DNA of 64,000 bases from Albugo candida (taxonomy: Eukaryota > Oomycota > Peronosporomycetes > Albuginales), in contig JBDOQK010000009.1 in the NCBI GenBank assembly GCA_040437565.1, positions 434,001-498,000 of the forward strand, read 5' to 3'. Positions 34,655 to 47,670 of this stretch are shown here, in pieces (the first letter of the stretch is position 1; every line of letters begins with the position of its first letter). Both the position numbers and the translations under genes were made by a program. The notes beneath the pieces were generated by a model, which saw only the letters and a list, made by a program, of their open reading frames with translations, made no database searches and was not told the origin of the DNA.

Positions 34655-37600
34655 AAAACCTCCCTAACTCTTTCTTTTTTGTGCAAATGCGACTGTTATC
34701 AAAAGTTACCATATGCACTTCCTATGTAACCTGTCCGCATCCAACCTACAACATCGCACACTATTTCAAACAGCACAGTCGTTAAATGACATCTTCCAAC
34801 ACTCCTTCTCGGCCGTGTTGTGGTTACTGCAAACTCATGAGTACGCGCACACTGTCGAGCTTGTGGGAATCGAGCGCTTCGTCAATATCTCAGCAATAAT
34901 CTTGTTCGAAGGTACGTGATGCGGTACAATAACCCCTCGTCTCGCTTGATCACACACGAACTTCATCTTTATGTCGATGTGGTTCGCTTTTGAAGGTGAT
35001 GACTCGCCTTCCCGGTTCTTGATCACAGCCTGATTGTAAATCATCATTAGCATCGGGGTCACAATGACCAAGCCCAGCTCATGCAACAGTTCCCGGACAC
35101 CACGTAACTCTCTCGCCCCGTCAGAAGCAGCGACAAACTCAGCTTCCATCGTGGACAACGATACACCACCCTTTTTCTTGCACGTCCAGCTGATAAGCTT
35201 GCCAATCATCATCACGACGGCTCCGGTCAATGACTTTGCGATCCACCTTGTCCGATGCAGAATCTGCATCGCTGAATGACGCAAGATTCAGCTAAGAAAC
35301 AGTACCTGGGTCAGTGACCATGTGAAGATTGAGCGTCTTGCTCCCCTTCAAAAAACGTACGATGCGTTTTGCAAGATTCCAATCGCGCAATCTTGGCTGA
35401 TGTGTTGGTCTTCTTGCCTTATGAACAGAGAAAACTGTCATGCCGCCGAGTCGGGCAACACGACTGAGCTGACCGTATGCTCGATAAGCCATGACGTCAC
35501 AGGCTGACGTCATTAGGAGCATTCTGGAGGGACCTAGAATGATAGGTTAGAGGTAGCACAGGGTAGCGAACCAAGGACCTATATTAAGGCACTTTTCAAT
35601 TACTATGTGAACAACAAGTATTCACAAAAGCGATGTCGGGTCGGGTGCAACGTGACACCTATAGCAGACTACCTACGAGAGATTAAAAACTCTTGACTGT
35701 TGGATGACCATCGCTCACATGAACCAGCAGCAGATCTTCGTTACCCAAAGATACCTCGTAGCTATCATCGCCGATTGGTGCGCGCACGGTTTTGACCAAG
35801 CTCATTCCCCGCATCACGAAGAAGATCATCGATCGCCTCTTCCTGATCCAGAACGTATCCGCTTTCTCGATGGTGTTGATGCGCACTGCAAGAAATTATC
35901 GGTCTGGCCCAAGCTGCTTGATGAACAAGGACGAGAGACTCTTGAAAAAATCTTGGATCAAATCAGTATTTGACGATCTTACGAGAAGGTCATCTACGTA
36001 TACCCCAACCACGATGATGGTGTCGCCTATACCCTTGTAATAAAGACACATATCCGTGATACAGCGCCCATATCCAGCTTCAGTAAGTTTCATTTGAAGC
36101 AATTTTCTCCATAATTGACCGGCCTGCTTGAGACCGTGTAGTGTCTTCTTCAATTTCAATACAAGTTCACTGCGCCTTCTATCTCTAAACTCTTGGAGGT
36201 ATTGATGTGTCAACACCATCCCGTCTGGTACATGCAGAAAAATGTCCAACCCACTTTCTTTGTCTGTCCGAGCCATATGCGTTTGGTACGTCGCCATGGT
36301 GAGCAGGAACTCTCCAAATACCCGCCAGAGACAGCACAATTTTCACTGTTGACATGGCCATAACGCCGGAAAAGTTAAAAAGAAATCTACTCCGAACTTT
36401 TGCTCATTTTCACATGCAACAAGGCGAGCTTTGAATCTTTCATTTTTGCCTTCGGAGTCAGTCTTCGTCTTGAAAATCCACTTGCTGTGCAACGCATTGC
36501 TGTCCCGAGGTCGTTTGATGACTTCGAAAACTCCTAGCGAATTAAAGCAGAACTGTTCTCTTCCATCGCTTTATTTTATTAGTGTGCCTTCGAGCTATTT
36601 ATACATTCGCCATAATTAGATGGATCGCGCGTAGCAATGTGATTTACCACTTCTTCAGCTATCTCCTTCAGCTGACCATCCATCGCGGGATTTCTTGTTG
36701 TCGAACGCGTCACATGTCGCGATCTTTGCCAAGCCTTATTCTTCTTTTTCGCAACGTCGTGATTCACTTCATCTGCAGTATTATCTGACAAGGCAATTTT
36801 TGGATCACTCCTTCTGATGTCTCGCCTCTATCGCTGATACTAAATTCAGTTCCACGCTGAACATGCGAATTTTGTGCTGCAGTCAAAGTTTCGATTTCGA
36901 TATTCTTGACATGCTGAGTAACAACGATCAACCTTTCCTTTTTCACATACACGCGAAATCCCTTCATCTCATCACTTTTGCCGATGATTATTCCAACTTG
37001 CCTTCGCTGTTGTAGAGAATTCTAGCGCTGGTCTCTGTACACAGAACATATGGAGCCAAAAGCCATAATCTCAAATCTGGTACTTTTCGAGTCAAAACTT
37101 CTTGAGATGATGCCCTGTAGAGCGGCATGGACTTCGATAAAGTATGTACGCTGCGTACTCCACGGAATCTCCCAGAAATATCGAGGCAATCCACACGCAA
37201 AAATCATGCATCTGGCCAAGTTTAAAATAGTCTTGTGCATCCGCTCTGCCTTTCCATTCGACGCCTGGTTTCTAGGCTCAGAGACTTGACGCGCAACCCC
37301 CGTTTTCTTGCAGAATATATCGACATTTTGATATTCGCGACCTCCATCAGTGCGCGTTACATGAACTCGGCAGTTGAACATTTTCTCGAAGAAGACCAAA
37401 AAACTTTCAAATTTCTTTGTTGCCGCGTCCTTCGTATTGGCGGGAAAAATGCGACAATAGTTTGACTTGTGATCAACGAAGTTTATCAGGTATCGATTAC
37501 CCAGCCGATCCTTCGGTGTCATCGGTCCCTTCAAGTCACTTCATATCACTCATCCAACTCCGTCGATAGGTGAATTCTTGCCCGTGTCTTGTTTTGACTG

Positions 37601-40600
37601 GTCGTTCTTTGTTCGCTTTCCCAGCGCGCAGGTTAAACAATTAACGCGTTTTTAGTCACTCAGCCGTATCCCTGGTCTCGGGTCTTTACACATACGCTCG
37701 ATAGTGTCATACGACAAATGAGCCATACGTTGATGGAACTGCATTAGCGTGCCGACTTGCACATCTTTATCATCGCTGACAGTCGATTCTTCATATATTA
37801 CCGCCATAATCACATCGCGTGCACTCGTGGGCGGGCGTTTTGATTCGACTTGAAGCACTAGCTCGTTATCTTTCATTTGTACATCAAACACCGCCGCACC
37901 ACTTCTGGAATGCACTAGTGACCGGGAACCATCCACATATGCAAGTTTGAGACCCTTTTTTCTCCAGCTTTCCATACGATATAATATTCCTCGTAATTGA
38001 TGGGAAAAGGTGGGCATCAGTTAATCTTACGGTACGAGGTTCCCCAGCTACAGTTACATGAAGCAGATCTGAACCAACCATCGTGACACGCAGTGATTTT
38101 CAATCCGGTAACATGCATCCGGTGTCACAATCACCAGGTTCCTAAAGCATTTTTTGGTCGTTCACAAAATGTCGACTGGACCCGCTGTCCAAAATCCGCT
38201 GATCCTGAACAATTTCTTGATCACCAACTACAGCGAGAATCACATGAAAACCACCACGTTCGTGTCCTTTTCCCCCACCCTTTTTTTCTTCTTTCCACTA
38301 CAATCAACTGCAATGTGCCCAACATTGTTGAAATTGTAACAAGTTTGGGTATCTTTTCGTGGCTGTTCTGCTCCTACATGCAGCACAGCATCCTTCCCGA
38401 TAGACTTTGCACCATGCACATCAGTTTTAATCGCTGGCACGAAATGGGCCATCTCCTCGGCGTGTCGCAAATAATCCGTGCGATAATTATCGTATATAGC
38501 CATAAGTACGTGTCGTAGGTCAGTTGATGCGTATTGAACGATATTTTCGAGCACTAGCGTCTCTGTGCCACCCGTCGCATCACTCACAGCGACTAGATAC
38601 AGAAAATGTTCGGTCCAAGAACGCTTCGGGTCCTTTCTCGCGGTCAGTAGCTTGGTTGCTTGAGCTTTAGTGATAGTGGTCCGAAAAGTCTGGTGCAAAC
38701 ATTCCATGATGTATTGTAGCATCGGTTTCTGCTGCCACCAGGTGTCGAGTTGCTTGTGGTGATACCGTTCCGCATTGCCNNNNNNNNNNNNNNNNNNNNN
38801 NNNNNNNNNNNNNNNNNNNNNNNNNNNNNNNNNNNNNNNNNNNNNNNNNNNNNNNNNNNNNNNNNNNNNNNNNNNNNNNCGGGTCTTTACACATACGCTC
38901 GATAGTGTCATACGACAAATGAGCCATACGTTGATGGAACTGCATTAGCGTGCCGACTTGCACATCTTTATCATCGCTGACAGTCGATTCTTCATATATT
39001 ACCGCCATAATCACATCGCGTGCACTCGTGGGCGGGCGTTTTGATTCGACTTGAAGCACTAGCTCGTTATCTTTCATTTGTACATCAAACACCGCCGCAC
39101 CACTTCTGGAATGCACTAGTGACCGGGAACCATCCACATATGCAAGTTTGAGACCCTTTTTTCTCCAGCTTTCCATACGATATAATATTCCTCGTAATTG
39201 ATGGGAAAAGGTGGGCATCAGTTAATCTTACGGTACGAGGTTCCCCAGCTACAGTTACATGAAGCAGATCTGAACCAACCATCGTGACACGCAGTGATTT
39301 TCAATCCGGTAACATGCATCCGGTGTCACAATCACCAGGTTCCTAAAGCATTTTTTGGTCGTTCACAAAATGTCGACTGGACCCGCTGTCCAAAATCCGC
39401 TGATCCTGAACAATTTCTTGATCACCAACTACAGCGAGAATCACATGAAAACCACCACGTTCGTGTCCTTTTCCCCCACCCTTTTTTTCTTCTTTCCACT
39501 ACAATCAACTGCAATGTGCCCAACATTGTTGAAATTGTAACAAGTTTGGGTATCTTTTCGTGGCTGTTCTGCTCCTACATGCAGCACAGCATCCTTCCCG
39601 ATAGACTTTGCACCATGCACATCAGTTTTAATCGCTGGCACGAAATGGGCCATCTCCTCGGCGTGTCGCAAATAATCCGTGCGATAATTATCGTATATAG
39701 CCATAAGTACGTGTCGTAGGTCAGTTGATGCGTATTGAACGATATTTTCGAGCACTAGCGTCTCTGTGCCACCCGTCGCATCACTCACAGCGACTAGATA
39801 CAGAAAATGTTCGGTCCAAGAACGCTTCGGGTCCTTTCTCGCGGTCAGTAGCTTGGTTGCTTGAGCTTTAGTGATAGTGGTCCGAAAAGTCTGGTGCAAA
39901 CATTCCATGATGTATTGTAGCATCGGTTTCTGCTGCCACCAGGTGTCGAGTTGCTTGTGGTGATACCGTTCCGCATTGCCACTCAGGCAATGCCCCAAAA
40001 GGTCAGCCTTGACTCCTTCTGACCACTAGAAACCACACGCAATCTGATCCAGCACCAGCTGTCGAACGAAACGATGAACCCAATCCAAAAATTAAGAACC
40101 TAGCCCTTCGTAGAGCTCCTTTACGTCAAATGGGCGAATAGACAGTTTTCTCTGCCGAGCATCAGGTACTCTAACCCCAACCATTTGAGGTGAGTTATGA
40201 CATGGTGGTGTGTTGGGTGGTATCGGTGCTTGCTGCGGCATCTGAGCCTGAGAATTGATTGACCTTGCCTCATGGCTTCATATTCCTGATGCTGACGGTA
40301 AATCGAGCTCTGAAAATATGGTACCCTTTTTACTGGGGCTTGGGCCAGGTGGAGGCGTCTGTAAGAGCGCGCTCATCTCTATGCGCGACAAGGCAAAACT
40401 TCTCCCAAACGCCGACTGAAATACACCAGTTTCTTGAGCGCCCCTCATGCGCTCGTCCTCTTGCCTCTTGATTTCTGACATCTCTAGCCGACTCATGCGT
40501 TCTTGCATGGCCGTCAGTGCCTCGAGTATCTTGGGATCCAAATCACTAGAGGCACTTCTCACCTCAGGAGCATCTGCCACTGTTGTCTCGTTGGGTGCAT

Positions 40601-40838
40601 ATGTGTCGACCTATACGAGGCCGTCTGGTGTCGTTTCTGCGCGCTCGGCGCACGTGGGCACGATAGACGTCTTTGGGATCATAACCTATACAGCCTGCCT
40701 GCCTCTTTCTTTTTCGTGTAACTGTGAAACTGCTATTAACTTTTATCATATGCATTTCTTATGCGACCTGTCCGCATTCAACCTACAACATCGCGCACTA
40801 TTTCAAACAGCACGGTCATTAAAGGACATATTCCAACA
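34655..40838 (-). mobile_element. Ty1/Copia retrotransposon fossil
   Basis: This is an old, broken Copia element read on the minus strand. Short terminal repeats of roughly 150 bp lie at about 40692-40838 (5') and 34655-34801 (3'), each starting TGTTGGAA. By eye they differ at about one base in eight, so the insertion is old. A GA-rich polypurine-like tract adjoins the 3' repeat. Parts in Copia order are gag (about 40580 to 38240), protease/pre-integrase region (about 38080-37650), integrase (about 37535-37020), reverse transcriptase (about 36340-35700) and RNase H (about 35520-34835). It is broken in roughly ten places. It contains the 1101-bp assembly duplication, so its true length is nearer 5 kb. 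Confidence 0.88.
37679..39980. repeat. 1101-bp duplication flanking a gap (assembly overlap)
   Basis: Bases 37679-38779 recur as 38880-39980 around the Ns at 38780-38879. The block lies inside the Copia fossil and makes its gag/protease region appear twice. Confidence 0.92.
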
Positions 40839-41006
40839 GAAGGCAGTTGAATGTGTTCAGATCTATTCATAGAGATTCGGTTTTATGCGGGTATGCGTGG
40901 CAAGAAATTCGCTTTTTTAACGTGTTGTTGTTTGTCAACATTGATATACCTCGAAACATAATAGATCGAACGAGCAGCAGCAATTTTCTTTCCACTAAAA
41001 AAAGAA

Positions 41007-42523
41007 GGGAATTGCTAACCTCAACCCATGCATTCTTTAACCAGTCATATTTCATCATTTAAGTTAGTCATTTTTGATTGATTTGATAAAGTTGAACTTG
41101 ATGCAGGACGCAACCTGCAACTCCAGGCATTCTTTCGTGTTGCTTGACAAATACTGCATCTGTGAAGGCAACGATTTGTGGATTAGAAATCCGAATTTGA
41201 TTTTCTGCCTGGACATATTCAAAGCTGAAGAATCTCTTTGTGTTGAATGATTGCGTGAACCTGATGACCTGCCTCTTCTCCTGATTGGTGGAGGATCTTG
41301 GTTTGTTGTGATTGTGTCTAATTTTTCACGAATTGTAAATGTGGTATTGCTGACGAAGTAGCTCCAAAGTTAGCAAGTCAAATTTTTCTGNNNNNNNNNN
41401 NNNNNNNNNNNNNNNNNNNNNNNNNNNNNNNNNNNNNNNNNNNNNNNNNNNNNNNNNNNNNNNNNNNNNNNNNNNNNNNNNNNNNNNNNNTTTCTGCCTG
41501 GACATATTCAAAGCTGAAGAATCTCTTTGTGTTGAATGATTGCGTGAACCTGATGACCTGCCTCTTCTCCTGATTGGTGGAGGATCTTGGTTTGTTGTGA
41601 TTGTGTCTAATTTTTCACGAATTGTAAATGTGGTATTGCTGACGAAGTAGCTCCAAAGTTAGCAAGTCAAATTTTTCTGGCCTTTTTATATCAATGTTGT
41701 AGATTGGCAATGATAGGTTGATGGGGATTATCTGCTTGAGCCACCATTGTGAGTCGACGTCTTCTTTTGCAAGTGGTATGTTGTGTTGAATAGGGACATA
41801 ACAGCGTTTTTTAACAAGTAAATCTTCCAAAGGTATGTGACCACCAAGATCCTTCCTGCGTAAAGCTAACGTGATGTTATTAACATCTTTTAATGTAGCA
41901 CAGACGATTGCCCATTCAATTGAAGCATTGATAAGATTGTTCTGGGAGAGACAGCAGCATTGTGAAGTGAAGCCACGGCTGACATGCAGTATTCCATAGC
42001 CTGCATACAGAAGTATATGCACTAAGGTGCACAAGTTCATGGTTGCGAGTACTATTTTCTATCTCCAACTGTTCCTTCCTGCACTTTTAAGTGACTTGGA
42101 AAGCACAGTTAAAACAATCATGGATTAGTTTCCTCGCGTTTTTGGGGTGTTCTGGGTCGTGATGACTACCAGCATGCTCGAATTTTTAAAATTTTTCTCG
42201 CACTTCGTTCTCAGGACGGTTTCCGACTTTTCTGGATCGTGCAAGTTTCACTGGAAAGCCGTCAGAGAGTGCCGCAGCTCTAATTGCTTGTTCACCGTCC
42301 TCGAGAGAGATCCACGTCAAGGTCAGAAGGCTGGGGATAGACATTTATTCGGGAAGGTAGATGATTGACGGTAGATTCGATGTCAAAAACGCCAACCGAT
42401 ATTATTCATAATTGATTACTATGACCAAGAGTGACTGGCTAGATTATGAATGATGAAATTTGATTAGTTAAAAAATCCATGGGGAGACTTCAGTAAAATG
42501 CGAGGGTGAGTTTAGCGATTTCC
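41007..42523. mobile_element. MULE-type element related to 29438-30368
   Basis: The left end GGGAATTGCTAACCTCAACCC (41007) pairs with the reverse complement of the right end, GGAAATCGCTAAACTCACCC (42523). Both lead to a TTTAAC(C/T)A(G/A)TCA.ATTTCATCATT stretch. The outer 9-mers AAAAAAGAA and TTAAAAGAG agree at 6 of 9, so the target duplication is decayed. Interior 41100-41300 closely matches 29555-29760. The minus strand at 41615-42040 encodes a 141-residue frame (LGGHIPLEDLLVKKRCYVPIQ, PEKFDLLTLELLRQQYHIYNS) that runs towards a basic RRRGRSSGS stretch near 41280. I take this as the C-terminal part of its transposase, but no catalytic motif is present. Its apparent length includes an assembly duplication. 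Confidence 0.6.
41202..41679. repeat. 189-bp duplication flanking a gap (assembly overlap)
   Basis: Bases 41202-41390 recur as 41491-41679 around the Ns at 41391-41490, inside the MULE-type element. Confidence 0.9.
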
Positions 42524-42899
42524 TTAAAAGAGTTGTTTCGATTGTTAATCAAGCTGTAAACGTGATGACATAGGATACGCATCCTTCTTCCGTTGGGTTT
42601 GTGAGTGATATTAGCCATTTAATTTACCCATGCAAAAAATACTAGAGTAGAGCTGTATATACTCCGACTCAGTTCTGCCTAGTTTTCAAGCTATATGCTA
42701 CTCTATACAGGAGGTAAATCTGACTAAGCACGGTTGCGACGTTCAACAGGGGATGTGGATATGATGGATGTATCGGGGGATAACCGTGTCTCATATGCAC
42801 CGCAATTACCAAAACATCCAATCTACACAGGGGAGACGTCGCGGGATAGGGCGAGCTCGTAAACAAATATCAGGCATATTACAATACATTGCTCGCTTA

Positions 42900-45800
42900 T
42901 GAGACGTGTCAAAACAAGCCTTTTGCTATGACGGTAATAGCTTACGTTGATGCTTGGACACGTACACAAAACATCAAATCCGAAATGTGCAAACAACCGG
43001 GAGAGTTGATTATGGAGGATTGAATCAACTATTTCAGACAGGCTATTACAACGGATTCGTAATTGTTGGGCAAACTGTTCATATGATGAGAGAATTCAAG
43101 ATGGACATGCGATAAATGGATGCTGATCTCGAATTTCACGACTTAAAACACAAATCTACCGCGCTTTGAAGGAAGAAGGTCTGCAACATTGCGTGGAGCA
43201 GGTGGATTCGAAGGATCGTAAATTAGATGGTTAAAGGTTTATATCCTGCGGCTTTAAACAAAAATTTTGGAGAAGCTAAATATGGACACCAATAAACATT
43301 TGAATAGAATTCAGGTGGCGTTCTACCAATGCTGTCTAGTACAATGGAGAAGCTTCATGGATGGGAACCTGAGGCTACCTCTTGATTTCAATACGAAATG
43401 CTGCGTCTACGAAAACACGATTGTCTCCTGTTCAGCAATGACGTGGTCCTGTTCAGAATAATATGCCTAAAAAAGTGGAGAATGGGCAACAAGTGTCACA
43501 ATTGGGTCTGCCGCATACCAGAGTCGAATGTTTGAAATGTAAAAGCGCGGAAAATTCGGTCAGAAGATGCCCGCTGTGCGTACCAGGTAAAAGGGAATCT
43601 CTTAAGGAAGCGAAAAAGCAATCGTGAAGGATATTATACCGATCCACAGAACATGAAGAAAGCTGCTTGAGTGAAAGAGAAGGGGACTTCTTCGCTACCG
43701 TGGATGGCATAACAAATGTAGATACGTTATTGGACTCTGAGTTGGATTGCAAGATCGTGTCCGTGGGATCGTGGGCGTCTTCGAATTAAAGAATTTGTTC
43801 GTGTGAGTCAATACAGCACGCCAATGAAGATACATACTCCTGGAGACACGCCAATATGGATAAAGCGTCAAGTTTTGTTGGATTGTGTAGAATTTTCAAA
43901 GTCGAGTGGAGCTCTTATGTGGAGAAATCTGGAGGTGGTGGTCAATGAAAAAGCCTAGTCTCTAACGCGATTGATTGATCAGAGCATGATGGAGCTAATG
44001 GGATATTCCACCAATGCTATTTTGGGAGCAGCAAAATAAGGGACGCTCCGGGGAACAAAGATAGTACTGAAGTTAGTATCTTTTAATGTAGTGTGTTGAA
44101 AAAATGCCAGGGAGTGTACTATGCCAACTACAACAGCGAGCTTAATTAGATAAAAACCTATATGATGTAGCCAGAGGCGGTCAACGCTTAGAACCAAAGA
44201 GATGCAGTTCAGGAAATTCTCGAGTCAAAAGTCGTCCAATCAAGAAAAAAGAGAGAAAAAGAAATTGCTTTCGCGACTGACGTTATTATCTTATAGGTAT
44301 CAGGATCGTTTTAGGGTGGATCTCGCAGCGGATCCCCCACTAAAAGTACCTCCCCTCAAGATTCAGATAAAGGAAGTGATTGAATTAGTGATGGCAACAT
44401 CTAGACAGTTTCCGCCTTTACACCGACTTTCGTTGAAGGAACATCTGCCCAGTCCGGAAGAACACAGCTTGATGTATCGGATTTCTGACTCATGCTGGAG
44501 TAGCGTGGCGAACTGTTGCAAAAAAAGACGTCGACAGCTATCTAATTACGGCCGAACTGCTTGCAGTAAACGAGCTGACAATTTAAAAGGCGTGGCTATT
44601 GCCACACTTGGAAGAGGTTCTCCCGAGGCTCGATGGATCACGCGGTTTTTTTCGCTGTATTTTATTCATTTTTACTGGCAACTACCGCCACATAAAAGCA
44701 GTCGTGATTGTTTTACTGTGATGACACCACAAAGGCTTAATACGGGAAATAGAGTTGTTATGGGTTCAGCAGATGCTATAACTTTTGCAAAGCGGGTTGC
44801 TGAGCGAGTATTGAAACCCGTTCTGAATCATGGTGTACAGTTATGGCTGGACGACGTTTTAGGATATGCGGAAACAGAAACGAAATTTCTTGATGTTCTG
44901 AAGACCGTTCTTGAAAGCTGTGAGAATTTTGGTGTGAAGCTCCATCCAGAAAAGTGTCGTTTTCTCTCTTTCTCAACTGTGTGGTGTGAAAGAAGATTGC
45001 AGCGAATGGATTGAGTCATTGTGACGATTGGGTTCAAGGATTATGCGAGGTCGGACGACCACTCATCGCTGCAGAGCTTTAGTAATTTCTTCTCGTTGTG
45101 AATTGGATGCAGAAAAGTATACCAGACCACTCGGCGCTGGTACAAAGCCTTGGTGATTGTTTGAAAGAGCCATGAAGTGGCGGGAAGCAGCGAGAAAAGA
45201 AATCTGGTGCAAGTCCGATTAGATGAATATGAATGGGGGAAAACGCACGACCATTGTTTTCGATTGATAAAGTACTCACTCTGCGCGATGGTGTCGATGG
45301 CACACCCGAAGGAGGATTGGGAGCGATGTATCTACATGGACTCCCCTCAAGGTCAATGGGAGCTATTGTTACTCAAGTGGGGTCGTGAGAGTTGGAGAAA
45401 CCACTCTGAAATCAAGTACCACTCGTATTTATAAGTAGATTTGTAGAAAAAGCTACAGCACGTTGATAAACGGTAGAGAAGAAAGCTTTCTTCATTATGG
45501 AGACGTGTAAACGATTGGAGTATCTTTTTACTGGAAGAGAAAGGTTCCATCTTTTCACTGAAAAACGAAATTTAAAAACTCATTTTCGGTCCAAAACATG
45601 GATACCGCCATTGCAAGATATAAATCGTACAAGATTCAGAGACGAGTAATGTACTTGCAAACGTTTCGTTATGTGATTGTATATGTATCTGTGATTGAAA
45701 CTGTCAGGGTGGATATCCTATACCGGCGGCTATCGCAAAGTGAAGGGGTGAAACAAAAAAGGACCAAATGTTATGCTCTGGCTGTTGAACAAAAGGTATC

Positions 45801-47030
45801 CCCTGCGGAAGATACTGCTTTTGAATAGCCGTCGCTGGAGGAAATCGTGGTGCTCCTATCAACTCCGGAAGAAAGCAGTCTCGCGTAAAAATTCCATTAT
45901 CGAAAGATAACCAGTGCAGTGTATTATTGGATACGAACAGCCGCCTTTGGATTCCAGATAGTGCCGTCAGTGTCGCGCAACATTTCAGATATTGTCAAAG
46001 CATCTAACATGGAGCTCGATGAATCGTTGCGTGATGGAATTTGTGCTCCGATGTCTACACTGCCCTTAATCGCAAGAAGAAGATATCTTCGCTCATTTGA
46101 AGGAACTATGAGAGCCACCAAATCCAACAAAATCTTACATTTCGAATTTTTTTTTAATGTCTTCATGTGCTCGAGAGTATCTTACTGTATTGAAAGATGG
46201 CATGAGCGGGTTTTGTAAGCTTAATCCTAGTGTGGTGGCCAACACGAATGTCACCGTGGCAGCAATACTGGATTGATTTAAGAAGTATGGCTCGGTCTCG
46301 GTCTGGTTGCCTGATTGACGGACGAATTTTAAGAATAAAGTCTTGTTTATGTCGAAACTTCTAAAAGTTCTCCGCACAAAACACCATTTCGTGATGGCGT
46401 GTTGTCCATCGACGACTGAGTAGGTCGAAGTACTGAACGATCATCTGCTTAAGACAATACGATATTTTTTGAGTGAGGGAAAGCTGAGGATTTCAGAATT
46501 ACTCAGTCTGTTGCCGCTCGTTCAATCGTCGGTAAATCAGCTACTATCGTCTCGGCTGAATGGATACGCACCGGCTACGGGTCTCACAGTCCTGCCGGGG
46601 ACCCGATCAGCGTGTTGTATCAGCCGACGGCATGGAATAATTTGGCGTCTATGACTGAGATAGAGTCGAATTTGAACCGGAAATACCCCATCAAAAGCCT
46701 TCAAGATACACTGGGACATATGCATCAGGCATTATCCGAGACTACAAAACTAAAGAACGAGGCAGCAAGATGCCGCCACAGCAAAAAAAAGGGCGTCATA
46801 TGTACCAATTATGAAATTGGGGATTTTGTACAATTCGGTCATGTCAGCAAGCACGCACATAAATTGGTCTTAGGTTGGAAGGGACCACATCGTGTGGTGT
46901 CTACATTGAACGATTGGGTGTACAAAATTCGGGAACTAGTGGACTACAATCCTCGCAAGCGTCACGGTACGCGCTTACAGATTCTCAAAGAAAGGTTCAA
47001 CCACACCCGGAACATTCACAATTGAATTCT
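42900..47030 (+). mobile_element. Ty3/Gypsy retrotransposon fossil
   Basis: This is a broken Gypsy-type element in plus orientation. Recognisable parts, in family order, are gag with a zinc-knuckle-like stretch (about 42900-43580), protease-like segment (about 43680-43780), reverse transcriptase (about 44330-45010, with the WLDDVLGYA active-site region), RNase H-like segment (about 45200-45330), an integrase-like region (about 45950-46500) and a C-terminal chromo/SH3-like stretch (about 46800-46980, FVQFGHVSKHAHKLVLGWKG). I could not find terminal repeats. Ends are approximate, and there are probably more than ten breaks. It appears old. Confidence 0.8.
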
Positions 47031-47459
47031 TATCTAAAAGTCATATCATATTCGCGAATGGCGTCCATTTGGTAAAACGATTCTCAGAGTGCCTTATAAA
47101 TCTCGAAACAAAGACATGGAAAATTCTGCTCGATTTTATCGGGCTAGATAGCGCGGATAAGAGCAGGTAGCCCGCTGCTATAATGCATGAAGATGTTTCG
47201 GTCCCTCTCTGGAATAAGTTGGAGGCAATCCAATAGCTGAAGCGACATGGCGGTCTACTTAGGGCGAAGCTCGACGGATAAGGGAGAAGTTATGGGATCT
47301 AAATACCTTGTATTCCGTACGAATTGAGTATTGCGTAGAAAACAATCCCGATTAGCTCAAGTGCGGTAGTTATAGAATGCCTACACGTAGAATTTTTGCT
47401 TGATCTTAGCGGTGATCGACACGGAGAAACAGCTACAATCACGGAAGCCGTCTATGACC

Positions 47460-47670
47460 TTTGATATATATATCTGAGTTATTCGGCAAATGTGGGAGTC
47501 AGGAGCAAGCCCCGAGTAGAAGAGCAATTTGACACCCAGCTTATATAGGAATCTGGTATGAGCTGCTCCTGCTAAATGGAGTCCAGTCTATCGAAATTAG
47601 AGACGAAATGCAGATTAAGTTGGGAAAGAAGAGCGATGAACTGCTTTCAACGAGCGTGGCATTAGAATGA
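47460..47670 (+). pseudogene. decayed relative of the secreted protein at 30496-31299
   Basis: Conceptual translation gives SANVGVRSKPRVEEQFDTQ, then IGIWYELLLLNGVQSIEI and QIKLGKKSDELLSTSVAL before a stop. These line up in order with SGRGNVVLTIKPSEVEEF, WDFGYEQLQLYGFQFIK and RIRVGIKKTYEEPPVSVA at the end of the intact gene. The 3' flank is also alike (GAGCCATCTACGGA, then GCATGCTACCTGCTCT). A frame change is needed near 47535, and nothing upstream of about 47440 can be aligned with confidence. It is a truncated host pseudogene, and the alignment identity is modest. Confidence 0.6.
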